The notes beneath the pieces were generated by a model. It saw only the letters and a program-made list of their open reading frames with translations, did not search any database and was not told the DNA's origin. Shown here piece after piece: positions 1-12,045 of a DNA stretch of 64,000 nucleotides. A program made the position numbers and the translations under genes. Position 1 is the stretch's first letter. The number at the start of each line of letters is the position of its first letter. Origin of the DNA: Certhia americana (Eukaryota > Chordata > Aves > Passeriformes > Certhiidae); contig CM031870.1 in assembly GCA_018697195.1 (NCBI GenBank), positions 5,136,819 to 5,200,818 on the forward strand, in the 5' to 3' direction.

Positions 1-1674
1 TTTCTCCTAAAAGGCTGCCTGCCTTATCCCAACAAGCATTGACTTGACTGGGTGTTAATGAAGGACATGTTCCTGTTCCTATAGAAAAGTTGTAAAAATA
101 CCCCAAACACCAAAGCCCATAATTTAGATGCATAAACAATACATATCACAAAAAAACCTAAAAAAAAAAAAAGAAAACCCAAAACCCAAACCAAACCCCA
201 TCACACACAGAAAAAGAGTTAAAATACAGCAGCTACTTGACCTGCTGCTCAAATATCCAAAGGTTATTTATCTCTGTAGAGGGTTCAGACATGGAAGGAG
301 AAACCTTGGCATGCCAGTAGGTCATTAAAACTACTGCTTATACTGTGCACCTCTCCAAAGTATTGCTCCTCACATGTCTCATGCCCTTGGCTGTAAAGGA
401 GGCAGTTTGTCCCAGGAAACACCTCCATGAGGAACATCTTACTATCTCATGTTCTAAAGGGTGTTTTGCAATTATTCCACTCCTCACTAGAAATGTCAGG
501 AATTGCTATTGTAAAGGAACCCAAAGTGCAATGCTTTTCCCTTTTCTTTCAGCTGCACAGATCAAGGAGGGCCTTGCTTTAATTAGTGCCTCTTCTCATG
601 CATAGGAAAAGACTTATTGAGTCTTTTTTAGCTTTTCAGGAACTTTCCACTTTTCTGCTTTGTCAGTTGAAATATTCTTTTTCCAATGATGCTGGTAATC
701 CTACTGATGTTACAAAGCAAAGAATGTGGTGAAAGCCTGTCTCATTACCCATCACTGTGGGAAGTAGCCTTTTTTTCTGAATGGATACAGTAATATCATA
801 CTTAAATGACAGTATCGAAGTTGATAATGGAAGAAAAGGAACCCTTGTGAAGGATGGTTAATTCTTGGTTTTATTGACCAAAAACATTAAAAGGATGACA
901 ATAAATGGTAAATACTAGAAAATAACTTCTTAAATATAAAACTGCTTGAGAATTATTGCATAAATATTCAGTAAATATTCCACATGAAAATTCCATGAAC
1001 AGCGTGTAAGTTATGATGGGATAACAACACCTTGCTGAGTATCATTTGAAAATCTGTCTCTTTTGCCACCTGGGTGAAAGCACACTGAAGTGACACACAC
1101 ATTTGAGAATGTGCTCAAAATACAACTTTCCTTATCTTTTTCATGAGCACTGCAGAAATGTCTGTAAAATCCACCCAGACACAATGATCTACTGTTCAGT
1201 AGCACCTTCCATTCAAGGTCTCACAATCCATTACAATAATTTGCAGAATCTTAACAACTCCCTGAAGAAGAACATTTTTCTGACCTAGGTATGTCATTTT
1301 GGCAGCTACAATTGGAACAGTGCACTTATCCTAAGGTTATCATTGGACTTTTGTCTGCTTTCAGAGCTGAGCCTGCCACACTCAGTGGGCATAAGAGGAG
1401 CTGAAAGTGCCTGGACCCCTTCTAGAAACACTGGAAAATCTTCAGGGATTTTATTCATGCAGATATAAAATGTTGATATAAATTGTAAATGCTGTTTTCA
1501 GAAACGCAGAGCACCTACATATCCCACTGTGAACAGCTGGAGCCTTGGATGCTCAGTACATCTGAAAATTCAGGCCCTTGGGATGCAGTATTCCCTGATG
1601 TGACCTACAGACAGCACTACCTTCCAGAACACAACAATTCAAACTGGGAAATTGCAAAAGCCCTTTGTTACAAC
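1..1674. other. Non-coding stretch, no gene recognised
   Basis: AT-rich DNA with only short open frames of 86 codons or fewer and none with a recognisable motif. An A-rich patch at about 150-205, including a 13-A run at 160-172 followed by AAACCC-type repeats, is simple sequence. I see no splice-bounded open frame and no RNA gene. Confidence 0.6.
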
Positions 1675-2033
1675 AGAATCATAGAATGGTTTGAGTTGAA
1701 AGTGGCCTTGGAAATCATCTTATTCTAAAATCCCTGCTATGGGCAGGGACACCTCTCACTGTCCCAGGCTGCTTAGAGTTCCATCCAACCTGAACTTGGA
1801 CACTTCCAGGGATGGGGCTTCTCTGGGCAACCTGTGCCAGGGCCTCAGTACACTCACAGGGAAGAATTTCTTTCTAATATGCAATCTAGCCCTGCCTCAT
1901 GTCAGTTTTAAGCCATTCCCCCTTGTGATTCCAGACCCTTGTCTGAAGCCCCTGTCCAGCTCTCTTGTAGCCCCTCTAGGCACTGGAAATTTCTAGAAGG
2001 TCTTCCTGCAGCCCTCTCTACTTCAGGCTATCC
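1675..2033 (-). mobile_element. CR1 LINE 3' end, 5'-truncated
   Basis: On the + strand the block opens with AGAATCATAGAATGG, the reverse complement of the ATTCTATG-type terminal repeat that ends avian CR1 elements, so the element lies on the minus strand with its 3' end at 1675. Colinear CR1 landmarks follow in antisense: the region reading as a weakly diverged 'ccatccaacctgaacttgga', the 'gggatggggcttctctgggc' segment with 'aacctgtgccagggcctca', and the 'gaagcccctgtccagctctc' segment. Similarity fades near 2033. CR1 moves by target-primed reverse transcription and most bird copies are short 3' fragments like this one. No intact reverse transcriptase remains. Identification is from memory of the consensus, not an alignment. 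Confidence 0.92.
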
Positions 2034-4096
2034 CATCACTTTGTATGTGACCATGGTACAGAAATCTGCCTCTATTCACATCAGTGCTTTCTTTAGCTGC
2101 AGCTCAGTTAGTTGGAGAGGGAGAATATTGGGAAAAAATAAACTGGTTTTATGCAGCCAAGCCATCAGGGCTGCTGGAAGTCCAACAGAATACTTTATTT
2201 CCATGCCTCGTCTAACACCCTTGTTTGTGGGGTGTAAAGAGCAGCCCCCTACTACAACACATCAGGGTTTATGCTGATTCTGATTCCTGACCTCAGTGAA
2301 AGGAAGAGGTTCTTGGTGGTACCCTGAAAGGTTGTCATGAAGCTGTTGTTCAGTGTCAGAAATTTGCACCCACAGTTTGCCAGCCACATTTCAGGTCAAG
2401 GAAAGCAAGAAGTGCCACATGCAGGCTGATGAGGAGCACAAACACTCTGCATCGGGTCTGCTAATAGAGCTGATCACAGATCAGGCCAGCAAGCAGGGAC
2501 AAGTGATAGCAAAGTAACGTGAATGAAGGTAATGAAAACAGACTGGAAGCAGATTTAGGATGAACATAATTAGAGTTAATGTTAGCACTGAAAGCAGAGA
2601 TTTGGGGGTTGGCGGTGCCTGGGGCTAGTTGACGTTTATCAGCATAGCTTGACTGTCTCTCTTAAGTGGGGTTTTGTACCTGGGAAGGGATTCTGACATT
2701 TTGTTCACAATTGGACCACCTGCTCATGTCTCATCAGCTAAAAAGAGCTTAAAGGCTTCTTAGCACATGGGAGGTATCGATCAGGCATGCAAAAATATTT
2801 TAGTCTTGGATGCAGCATCTCTTACCCATAGCCACAGAAGTAGGTGCCTCTTCTTTATGTCTTTATTCAGCATAATTAAGGCATGAATATCTAAATGAAG
2901 CCCATTTCTAGAGAGAAGTGGAGAGTTCCTTTGCATGTCTGCAGCTAAAGACATGCTGCAGTGCTGGGATGCACCGAGCACTCCCGAGCTCTCATCTCTC
3001 CATGCTTCTCCCACATCCTGACCCCAGTGAGATTGTGGTGATCAGCACAGACCAAGGGCCCCACCATGTGTCTGCTCTGATGTGTCCAGTGCCAGTCTGG
3101 GGAGTATGACACAGCCTCACTTTGGAGGGTAGCCTTGACCTTTAACAGGCCAATATACTGTGTCTCATGCACGTTTGCTTTGCTGTTTGTTCTGAATATC
3201 CACCTTGCTCCCTGAGTACTCCTGATCCAATGTAGTGGGCAAATCCTTCTGGGATGATGGTGATCTGTGGCCTATTGCAAACACAGGTTCTCCTCTGTGA
3301 CACCCACAGGAAAATTTGGGACAGGATGGTGACTATCTGCTTTTGGGACCAATTCGTTCAAGTCACTTTTTTCTCCCTTCATGATACTCCTTCCACTTGA
3401 AGCTGCTGTGATACTTTCATTTAACAAGAAACCAGTTATTATTTTTCAATCTAATAATTGAAAAACCGGTATGGGGTAACAATTCTAGCCTTGGCATGTT
3501 TAACAAATGCACAAGAGCCAAAACAGATAGATTTGGTTATTTATTTCTGTCAAGGATTGAACAAAAACTTCCACTTGAACCCCTTGAGTCCCTCCCCTCC
3601 TCCTTTCCCCTCCTTCCTCCCCCCTACACCCTTCACCAAAGTTCAGCTCAAGTTGATGAAAAATGTGTATTTTTTGAATGGTAAATGCCTGGCAGGCCTA
3701 GGAACTATCTACAAGACAGGTGTGTGGCTCAGGCAGCTTCCAACTCCCTGCTTGGGACTGATAGTGCCTTTGTAAGAAAGCAGTTTCAATCCTGTCCTGG
3801 AAGAAACATTCCTGCCCCTGGGGGACAAGTGATTCATTCAGTCAGTGAGGTCAGTCCTGCTGCAGATCTGCCTTAGAGAAGCTGCCAGCTATATTGAACT
3901 TAACTCATAGTCACATGCCATTATGGAGTTTGTGCTTTTTACCATTTTGCAAAATAGTAGAAATTGTGACCTTGGACTAAGCTCAGGTCTGAAATTCAGC
4001 GTCACCAGGGTGAGCCATTTTTGCAGCTGGAGTGGGAGAGTAGGGTGTGACAGCAAACCAGTCTGCAAGGGAATGAAACTCCCCAGGACTGAAAGA
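2034..4096. other. Non-coding stretch, no gene recognised
   Basis: Opposite-strand open frames overlap between 2781 and 3172, as expected of chance. A pyrimidine tract sits at 3589-3625. Nothing else stands out. Confidence 0.55.
3589..3625. repeat. Polypyrimidine tract, 37 nt
   Basis: An uninterrupted C/T run on the + strand, with C blocks of 3 to 6 bases separated by T-containing spacers. The complementary strand is G-rich, but two spacers are longer than 7 nt, so a canonical G-quadruplex is not met. It could form triplex or simply be degenerate simple sequence. Confidence 0.8.
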
Positions 4097-4145
4097 TAAA
4101 GGGAGGGAGGGAGGGAGGAGGAGGAGGAGGAGGAGGAGAAGGAGG
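4097..4145 (+). repeat. (GGGA)n/(GGA)n purine tract with G-quadruplex motif
   Basis: A 49-nt all-purine run. Positions 4101-4115 read GGGAGGGAGGGAGGG, four G3 runs with single-A loops, which is the most stable class of intramolecular G-quadruplex motif. It continues as GGA repeats to 4145. An antisense open frame across it (3889-4155) gains its serine run only from this repeat and is not a gene. Confidence 0.92.
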
Positions 4146-7100
4146 TGAAGATCACCTTAAATCAATCAGCAAAGTTTGTGATTGCTGATTCCCTGTTGGG
4201 GTCTCCATACTGTGGGGATTCCAAGCTGAAGGGGAGTGAATGAGGAGGAAGGAGATCCTAAAACAAGAGCAATAACTGGAAAGCTCTACAGGGTGTGTGA
4301 TGAATGCACAGCTGCTGGTGGGGAGGAGAAGGTGTCTCCAAGCACAGGGGATGTGTCACCTCAGCAATGCAACAGAAAGTAAGAATGTGTAAAAAGGAAG
4401 GGTATAAAACTTGGGTCACAGATGCCAAGGCATTGCTGGGGGATGTCAGGAGTTTGCTCACATTCCTCTTCCAAAGACTTCCCAGGAAGTATTTCTGCCT
4501 CATCTCTCACTGCCTGCCAGCTCTTTGCAGGACTGTCCCCACAGTAGGTGCCCTCCCTGGCTTACCTTTCCTCTTGCAGTGGAAAATCTGAACTAGCCAT
4601 GGGCTGCATATTTTTCTTCTGGACTAAAACTGGTGTATGTTGTATATTGTAATGACCATTTCTGATGAATTTTGTCAGTTGAAGAAAATACTTTTTTTTA
4701 AAGACCTTAGAATATTTTGAGGGTATCTTGCTAGATAAATTAATTATTGCTGGGCTGCCCAAAAGCTGTGTGGGACTGACAGGATGCCTGGAAGGAAACA
4801 GTATGCAGGTCTGACCCTAAGAGCCCTGGTGCTGAGAGGGCTACACTAATGTCAAAGCCAGGTAAACATGGTTCTGCTTTCTAACTAGGGTCAAAAAAAT
4901 TCAAATTAACAAAAACATTGAAGCAATATCAAACTATAAAATTTCTTAAATAACCAAAAACATGCAGAAAAAAGGATCCTCTTTGACAAGGAGAAATTTA
5001 AGGAGCTGTTTAACCTTCCAGACCTATTCAGTCAAGGAAACTTTCCCCATCACTGTCTGATTTGTCTTTCTGGATTGACCATAACTACCTGATAATTTTC
5101 TCACAGAGGAGATTTTAGTGAAGACTCTGGCTGTAATATCTCATGAGTTTAGACACTCTTGCCTAGAGAGCCAGCAGTGAGCAAATCAGAACTCCTTGTG
5201 ATCCTTGTGATCAGCCTTTAAAGAGACAATGTGTGATGTGATTTATGTAAGAGGTACCTTTTCTTTTCAGTGTTTAGGAAGATCTTACAAATGCTTCACA
5301 CCCCTGTGCCCACCCAACACCCATTAATGACAGCCCTCCTCCCTTTGGGCTTTCTCTTGCATGCCCAAATGTGTTAATGGGAAAAAAATGGGCAAAAACT
5401 GGGCAAAAAGGAGTACAAAATGTACAGATTTACGTCAAAACTGTGGGATGCAACAACATATGGTGACTTCCTGGTTGAGGAAGCTGGCCAGGCTGGTTTG
5501 AGTCAGAGGAACCTTTCCCTTCCTCTTCTTTGGAAAGCCCATGGCTCTTGTGTCAAAACCATAAGGCTTCCTTGTCCTCTTGACCCCACTCATAGAGCTG
5601 TGAGCTTTGTTGCCTTCTCTTTTTGAGTAATGAGGAGTGTCACTGTTGTGTGTGTCATGTTCCTTGGCCACGTGTAGGGTGGTGGTTGCAGAGTGGCTGC
5701 TGGGTCATCCTGTGTCCCCTGCTGTCCCCTAGGGACAGGGATTGATAACTACTGATATTTTGGAGTGTAACTGATAAGGTCAAACCCAAGCCAAGTGAGG
5801 GAAATCGACAGCACTCTGGGAAATGAGTGTCTAAATTTGCTGTTTCATCATGATATAGGTCAATGAAGGTCACATGTTTTGCAGAACTGTAAAAAGAATG
5901 GAAATGGAGAAGGTAAACAGGAACTGGTTTTAGGGAAGTTTCTTTTACCCACATTTCCGGAGCAGACAACCACAAGACACTGTATGACATCAATTTTGGG
6001 TGCAGGACCTCTATAGGTGTCTAAAACCAAATTGTTGCCCAGTAAAATGGAACCTTTTAGACAAGCTTCTTCTTCATACCCTCAGAGTTCTTTAAATATC
6101 TTCAAACCACTATTCCTTAATCCCGCCATACCCCTTGGGTCACATGCACAGCATCAAAATAATGGTTTATGATGGTGATGATTTGGAACAAAGTTTTGTG
6201 TTTCTAATACATCTGCAAGGGTCAGAATTCACAGGTCATGAATTGCCCTTAATCAAAAATCATATAAATGGGTTTTACTCTGTTCCTCTTGCTGGCTGGT
6301 TCTTCCTTAATGTGCAAGACAATTTCCAGGTAGTTGTGCAGGCCACACTTCCTTCTAATCTCTGTGTGGTGTTCTCCAGAGTCTTGCCTGCCCCCAAGGC
6401 TTCAGAGAGGGGCCGTAGTTGTTTCAGTCACAATGGGATGATTTTTTGGCAAATCTGGGTGATGATGTTAATGTGGCTACCCAAGAGTGGGTAGAGCAGT
6501 GGTCAGTGTCCCTTTCAAGCCTTAGAAGACATTTTAGACCTTGTGGTTGCAGCTTTTCTGTAGTTATTTTGAGCAGTTGATGGCATTAAGCACATTTCGA
6601 GGCAAAAGTTCCTACATGTTTGCTCTGTTTATCTTCTGTGACTCACATCAGTTGTACCAGGCCTGGCACAGCTGAACCATGATCAGTCCTGGTAGTGTTT
6701 TCTGAGCAGTTTTATCAGCATAGGGCAGCAGGGTTTAGTGAGGGCAGAGAGCAGCACATAACCACACTTCACAGATCCCTCTGGTCCATGTCAGTGTCAG
6801 CGTATCTGCAAGGGAACTTGGCATTGAGCCATAGCACTACTCAGCAGCTCCAGCCACTGCAGTTCTGGCTAAAAACCTGCTGCTGCTGCCCCACAGGTGT
6901 GCTGGGGTCAAGCAATGGCAAAACCAGGCTCTAAATATGACCTGCTGTCCAGGAGCATCAGCTGCCCACCTGAACAAAAAAGACAGAGAAGATACAACGC
7001 TGAGACTTCCCACTCTCCTGTAAATTTATCATATGTTTTGTGACAAAAATGTCACATCTGAAACTGTCACACTCCTATCTGTTCTCCCACTCCCTCCCTT

Positions 7101-7855
7101 GTCCTCAAAATTCCTGAGTTTTCCCTCCAGTAATTCTGCCAGACCAGTTCCTGGGGATAATGTGCCAGGGCCTGTAAACATTGGAAATACTGGTGGGCAT
7201 CTGAGCTCAAAAGGAACAGTTCATTGATGGGTGTCTCACGTATTCATGTATTGTATTCTATTTAAGCTGAAAATACAAGAAATTTAACACGCAAGTAAAG
7301 AAGTAAAATCACTTTGGAGAGAAAGAACATTTCTGATTCAGGTCAGTCAGCACACTAATGGCCTTCAGTGTCTCAAGAGTCCAGCCACAGATTTTTGTGT
7401 ACAGATGTTTCTCTGGAAGGTATGGCAGGCTCTTTCACTCAGGTATAAGCTAGAGTTCAACAGATTCCAGAGTGATTTTGGTCAAGCATGTCCATATGAC
7501 TGATGCAGACATTTCAGTGAAGAGCTGGGAGTTACATGAGCACTCATCAGCAAAGCAATGGTACACAAAGATGGGATAAAGAGTCTGCACTGGCAGAGGC
7601 AGGACAGTGAAGCAGAGAAAGAGTTGCCTGTCTTTTTGCCACTCCTCCACCCTATGACATTGTCCAGAGATGGAGCTCAACTGTTAAATCTAAAAAATAA
7701 ACACATCACCAAATGACTCTGAGCAGGGAAGGAGGTGAAGAGATAAATGGTGCACACATCTCAGGCAGCAAATAGCAAGTGGATGTCTGAGAGACCAGTA
7801 AGTGGTTTACTTTGATTTGTTCACCCCTTAAGAGAGAATGGATGTCTTGAGGCTT
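4146..7855. other. Non-coding stretch, no gene recognised
   Basis: Contains open frames up to 119 codons (6135-6494) with no recognisable domain and no convincing splice context. No transposon copy that I can recognise. Confidence 0.5.
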
Positions 7856-7889
7856 CACTGGAGAAGGGAAGGCACTGGAGAAGGGAAGG
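7856..7889. repeat. Perfect 17-bp tandem duplication
   Basis: The unit CACTGGAGAAGGGAAGG occurs twice in direct succession (7856-7872 and 7873-7889) without a mismatch. The identity of the copies suggests a recent local duplication by slippage. Confidence 0.95.
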
Positions 7890-8482
7890 CAGCTTGCAAG
7901 CAAATAAGGCTGGAGAGAGGCAAGACAGTGGTGCTTCCTTTGCATTCCAGATAAAACAGAAATAGGTGTCTGCATTGCTGAGGAAGCAACAGAGAAACTA
8001 CTATTCTCTGGCATCAACAATTTGATTTTCCAAAGCTGCTGGAGCAGCTTTAGGGAGGATCTTGGCACCAGTTCAGCCCTGTGGACAGCGGAAGGAGACT
8101 TGCATGTGATGACTGTCCCCATTTGTCATCCACTCCCAAAGATCAACCACGGAGCAAAGTGCAGCAAAGTTCACAAGAAGAGCTTTTACCCTGTGCAACC
8201 TTGGCCTCAACCTTCAAAGACATCAGGAAACATGAGTATGGACTGGTCATGAGAGAAGATGAGGGCCATTTCCCTGTCCCAAATTAAAACCTATGTCAGG
8301 GATCACAGAACAAACATCAGCCTTGATTGATGCAGTCACCTGAAGTGATGTCACTGGTTCTTACTGGGGCATGGTGAGACCAGAGGAAATTCTGCATCAT
8401 CAGTCCAGGAAGTCAGGGTGATAAATCTCCTGATCTGCCAGACTCTTTTGGATGTGCAGGGAATACTCTGTGCTCTACAAGA

Positions 8483-8504
8483 GTGAGGACTGAGTGAGGA
8501 CTGA
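8483..8504. repeat. Perfect 11-bp tandem duplication
   Basis: GTGAGGACTGA is repeated twice in tandem without a mismatch. It is a small slippage-type duplication 600 bp from the 17-bp duplication at 7856. Confidence 0.9.
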
Positions 8505-11500
8505 GGGACCTCATTAGATGCGAAAAGGAATCTTCCCCCAGGCAATAAAATGCATTTGGTTCCTGAAAAGTGGATATCTAATGCAAAGTCATCCTCAAAA
8601 TGAACCTACAATTGAAGATGAGTATAATTTAGGAACTCTTTGGATGATGGCAGCTGTTCCAGCCACAGAGCAGAGAGGAATCAGCACCCAGTGATTTCTC
8701 TAGTATAGGGCCCAATTGTGATTTTAAAATAGACCCACTCCCACTGGTGTCTGCTGTGTTCAGCTGGGCTGCAGGAAAGCAGAATCTGACCTCCAGCATT
8801 TCATCCTTCCAGGCTCCCTGTTTCACGCCAGTATCCATGAAGACAGCCCTGTGGTCCTGAGGAAAACCTATCAATGAATCACATGGCAAAAAACAAAGTG
8901 ATTTTTTCCTTTAAGCCCAGAGAGGTTATCAACCCCGGAACTCCTTTCCCTTCTACCCCTTGCTCCCTCCTGCCACACACACTCCTGCCCTCCCCAGCCC
9001 ATGTGCATTGTACAGGGAAACTGGTGACTTGGGGGAAAAAAAAGGAGACTGAGTCATGAGGTCATACCATTATCACATTTCTATTCCAGTGCTTTCTCTG
9101 CTGCCTACAATTATCACTCTTTTATTCTTGTACTTGGCTTCTTAGACTTTGATCTAGTCCTTTGCTTCATATCCTTTGATGCATTTTAGCTTACATTGTC
9201 TGTAATCTGACCCCTTGCCATCTAATTCCACCAACTTCTCACAACCCATATCAACCACTCTCTCCCCCCCTTTCATCTTTCTTTTGTATAAATGTATACA
9301 GAGCTGTAACAAAGAAACTACAGTGCAGTTTTAGTACTTCCAAGATCCTTAGAAGTGCTGGATAAATTCTCTATGCATTTATTTTCCCCCCTCACAGGTC
9401 ATTTTAAAACATCTTTGTTTATTCCTTTCTTCCCTCAGACAAAATAAAAATGCTAAGGAAAGAAAAGCTAAATACAGTGCTTCCCCACCCCCCAAATTTG
9501 TTCAGAAAACCTTTTAAAATTATTTTTGTTGTAAACCTATCTTCAAGTTCATTTCAATGACATTAAGACTGTAGAGACACGGTACATTTTCATCATTAAA
9601 CACTGGCAGACTTTGATCATGTTTACTTTCATTGGGGAAAAGGAAGGAAAGGCCAATGCTTACATTGCAAATACCAATTAATGCAGAACTACAGTGTGTG
9701 CATGTGTATTTATAAATATATATTTAGAGGAAAGAAAATAACTTGGTTTTTGCAATGTAGGATCTGTGGGCAAAAATATATGGTTTTATTTTCCAGTGTC
9801 TAAGTAATGCAGAAATAGACTTGCAATTCTCCAAGGTGATTGAGGAGCCTGAAGTTTTTTTAAATCAGCGGATTATGAGACTTGACAATGTCTGAATATC
9901 TGGAAATTTTCTTAGTTGCAACTTCAGGTATTTAAATTTTATTATCACTCAGGTCCCAAAATCCTTTAGAAATTGAATTTAGAATTCAACCAGTGAAGCA
10001 ATTTTATGCACTTTTGTCCTATACTTCTGGTGTATATTTAGCAGTGTGTTGGAACTGAAGGAACAGAGAGTGAGAAGAGATTTTTTTAGATGCCTCTGCA
10101 TAACCAGAAAGATATTTACAATAATATTTCTCTTTCTGCTTGATAATGACAGACTTGTAAGGGCAGAAAGAGGGAGCTGGGTGCAGTTTTGCATGGTGGG
10201 TCTGACATCTAACTCAGGAGAGCTACTTTATTTTTAGCTTCTGGGAAGCAATGATGAAGGCAGAGAGTGTGTTAGGTTTGAGCAGTCCTGGTGCCTCCCA
10301 GGCAGGTCAGACAGGTCCCACACATCTAGGCGAGAAATTTTGCTTTGTACTTGCAGGTTTTCTGGCCACCCAGCTGCAGGTGTGATCTTGTTTGTGGACT
10401 GATGCTTTGTGGGCTTCAATCTCTGCTGAAGAATAATTTTGCTCTGCCCCTACACCCAGTCCAGCATGGAAAAGTGGTGGGAAACATCTTTGAGCAGATG
10501 CTGCTACTCCAGAAATCTGATCCATGGTTTTCAAGCAGGAGATAGGAAAAGGAGCAAGACCTGCCTGTTTTCTCCTGCCCACCTTCCCCAGCAATACTTG
10601 GCTGGGGCTGCCTTGGCAGAGCTGCAGATAAAATGTTCTGTGTTGTGTTATATACATGGTGTCCCCATACAGAATGGACTCTCAGAACCTGATTTTTTGG
10701 CCCTTTTTATCCTTCAAGTTCTTTTCTGCCTGAAATCCTACAACTCTGAATAATTCCTAGAGATACTTCAGGAGTTTTCTACCTAATAAATTCCTCCACT
10801 GCCAGCAGTTCCCAAGGACGTCAGGCAAGCATCAGGTATTGAAGGTGTTGGGGAGAAAAATATAACAAAAACAATGAAAAGAAACTCAAGAAAACCTTGA
10901 CTTTTGCTTTGTCCTGCAGTAGCTAGTTGGTTAAACATCTTTTCTTGCTGGTTGATTTCAATCTCTAAAATTATATTTTCCATAACAGTGGGCCAAATTG
11001 TTCCTGGATAGTTTGAACACCTGTGAACCTGGCATGCTGAGCCTCTAAATAATGCAGACACAGCAGTTCCCTCTGCACTCCTCTGGTTTATATCCTTCCC
11101 TAGCTGGCAAAACCCTCTGATAAAGACAGTGTTATGCAGCTGTCAAATAGGTAACCTTCAAAGCTGTGTATTTATGCACACATATGTGTGTGGATAGGCT
11201 CTGAAGTTGAACAAATCAGTGGAATAGTTAAATTCAAGGGAGAAGTCCAGTTTTGCCCTTCATGAAAAGTCCTGAAGGGATTAAGTGGGACATCCAGGGT
11301 TGTAAATATGGCAGGAGGCTGAATTCAGGGAAGAGAAGGACCCCAGAGAAAGTGCTTTCCTGGACTAGAGCCACTCAAGAAAGAGGAGTCTATCAGTAGA
11401 TTAAAGTCTGGCTTCTCTTTGGTTGAGGTTTGAGAGTTTCACCAACTGTGTTCATGGTCACACATGTGCCTTCATGTACCCAAACAGAAAATATGTCCTT

Positions 11501-12007
11501 GACACAAGCTGCAAGAATTCTGCCTCTGAATAATCCATTTTATTCAGAGGTTTCTGTGTACAGTGGTGAACCAGCAAGTTTATTTATACTGAAGAAGTTT
11601 TTTATCCATAATTGATGACTAAATCAGCTCTGGTCTTCCCATGGTCTGCAGCTCCTCTGATGTGGTCATGTGTGCGAAGCAGCTTTGAGTTTGGCATGGA
11701 TGGTTTGCTTACAATCAATTATGCATGTGGTAGGCACAAAAGGATTGTTTAGGGGACAAGACAAGCTTCTCCTTCCACTTCTAAGTTTTCAGAGGCAAAC
11801 ACATTCTATCAGAGCACTCAGAGTTCCCACCTCCTCTCCTACAGTGCTTCATTCTCTGCTACTCATGGCCTGATGCTCATTTTGTGACCACTTTCATCCA
11901 TGAAAGGGTGGTTTAGTTTTGTTTTCTCTCTTCCGTGCACTACTGCCATTTCAAAAGGAACATCATCAACCAAATCCACGCCCAAACCTATCTAAAGTTA
12001 TTTAAAA

Positions 12008-12009
<2 letters not shown>
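8505..12009. other. Non-coding stretch, no gene recognised
   Basis: Mostly AT-rich. The 9280-9870 part is particularly AT-rich with TATTTATAAATATATATTT near 9705, resembling untranslated-region sequence, but no adjoining coding exon is visible. A 14-bp perfect palindrome CACACATATGTGTG lies at 11177-11190. Confidence 0.5.

Positions 12010-12045
<36 letters not shown>
12010..12045 (+). repeat. Poly(T) homopolymer, 36 nt
   Basis: Uninterrupted T run on the + strand. No AATAAA complement or 3'-UTR-like sequence adjoins it that would identify a processed pseudogene tail on the minus strand. The length in the assembly may not be exact, because homopolymers this long are error-prone. Confidence 0.95.

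Noticed and set aside
1060..1080. CTCF-like TGCCACCTGG string
   Set aside because: Only part of the consensus matches, with a spacing shift. Similar partial matches at 42495 and 61518 are equally weak.
6135..6494. 119-codon + frame
   Set aside because: No motif, no splice context, and low-complexity hydrophobic ends. Judged to be chance.
7706..8122. 138-codon minus frame
   Set aside because: Crosses the 17-bp tandem duplication and has no recognisable domain.
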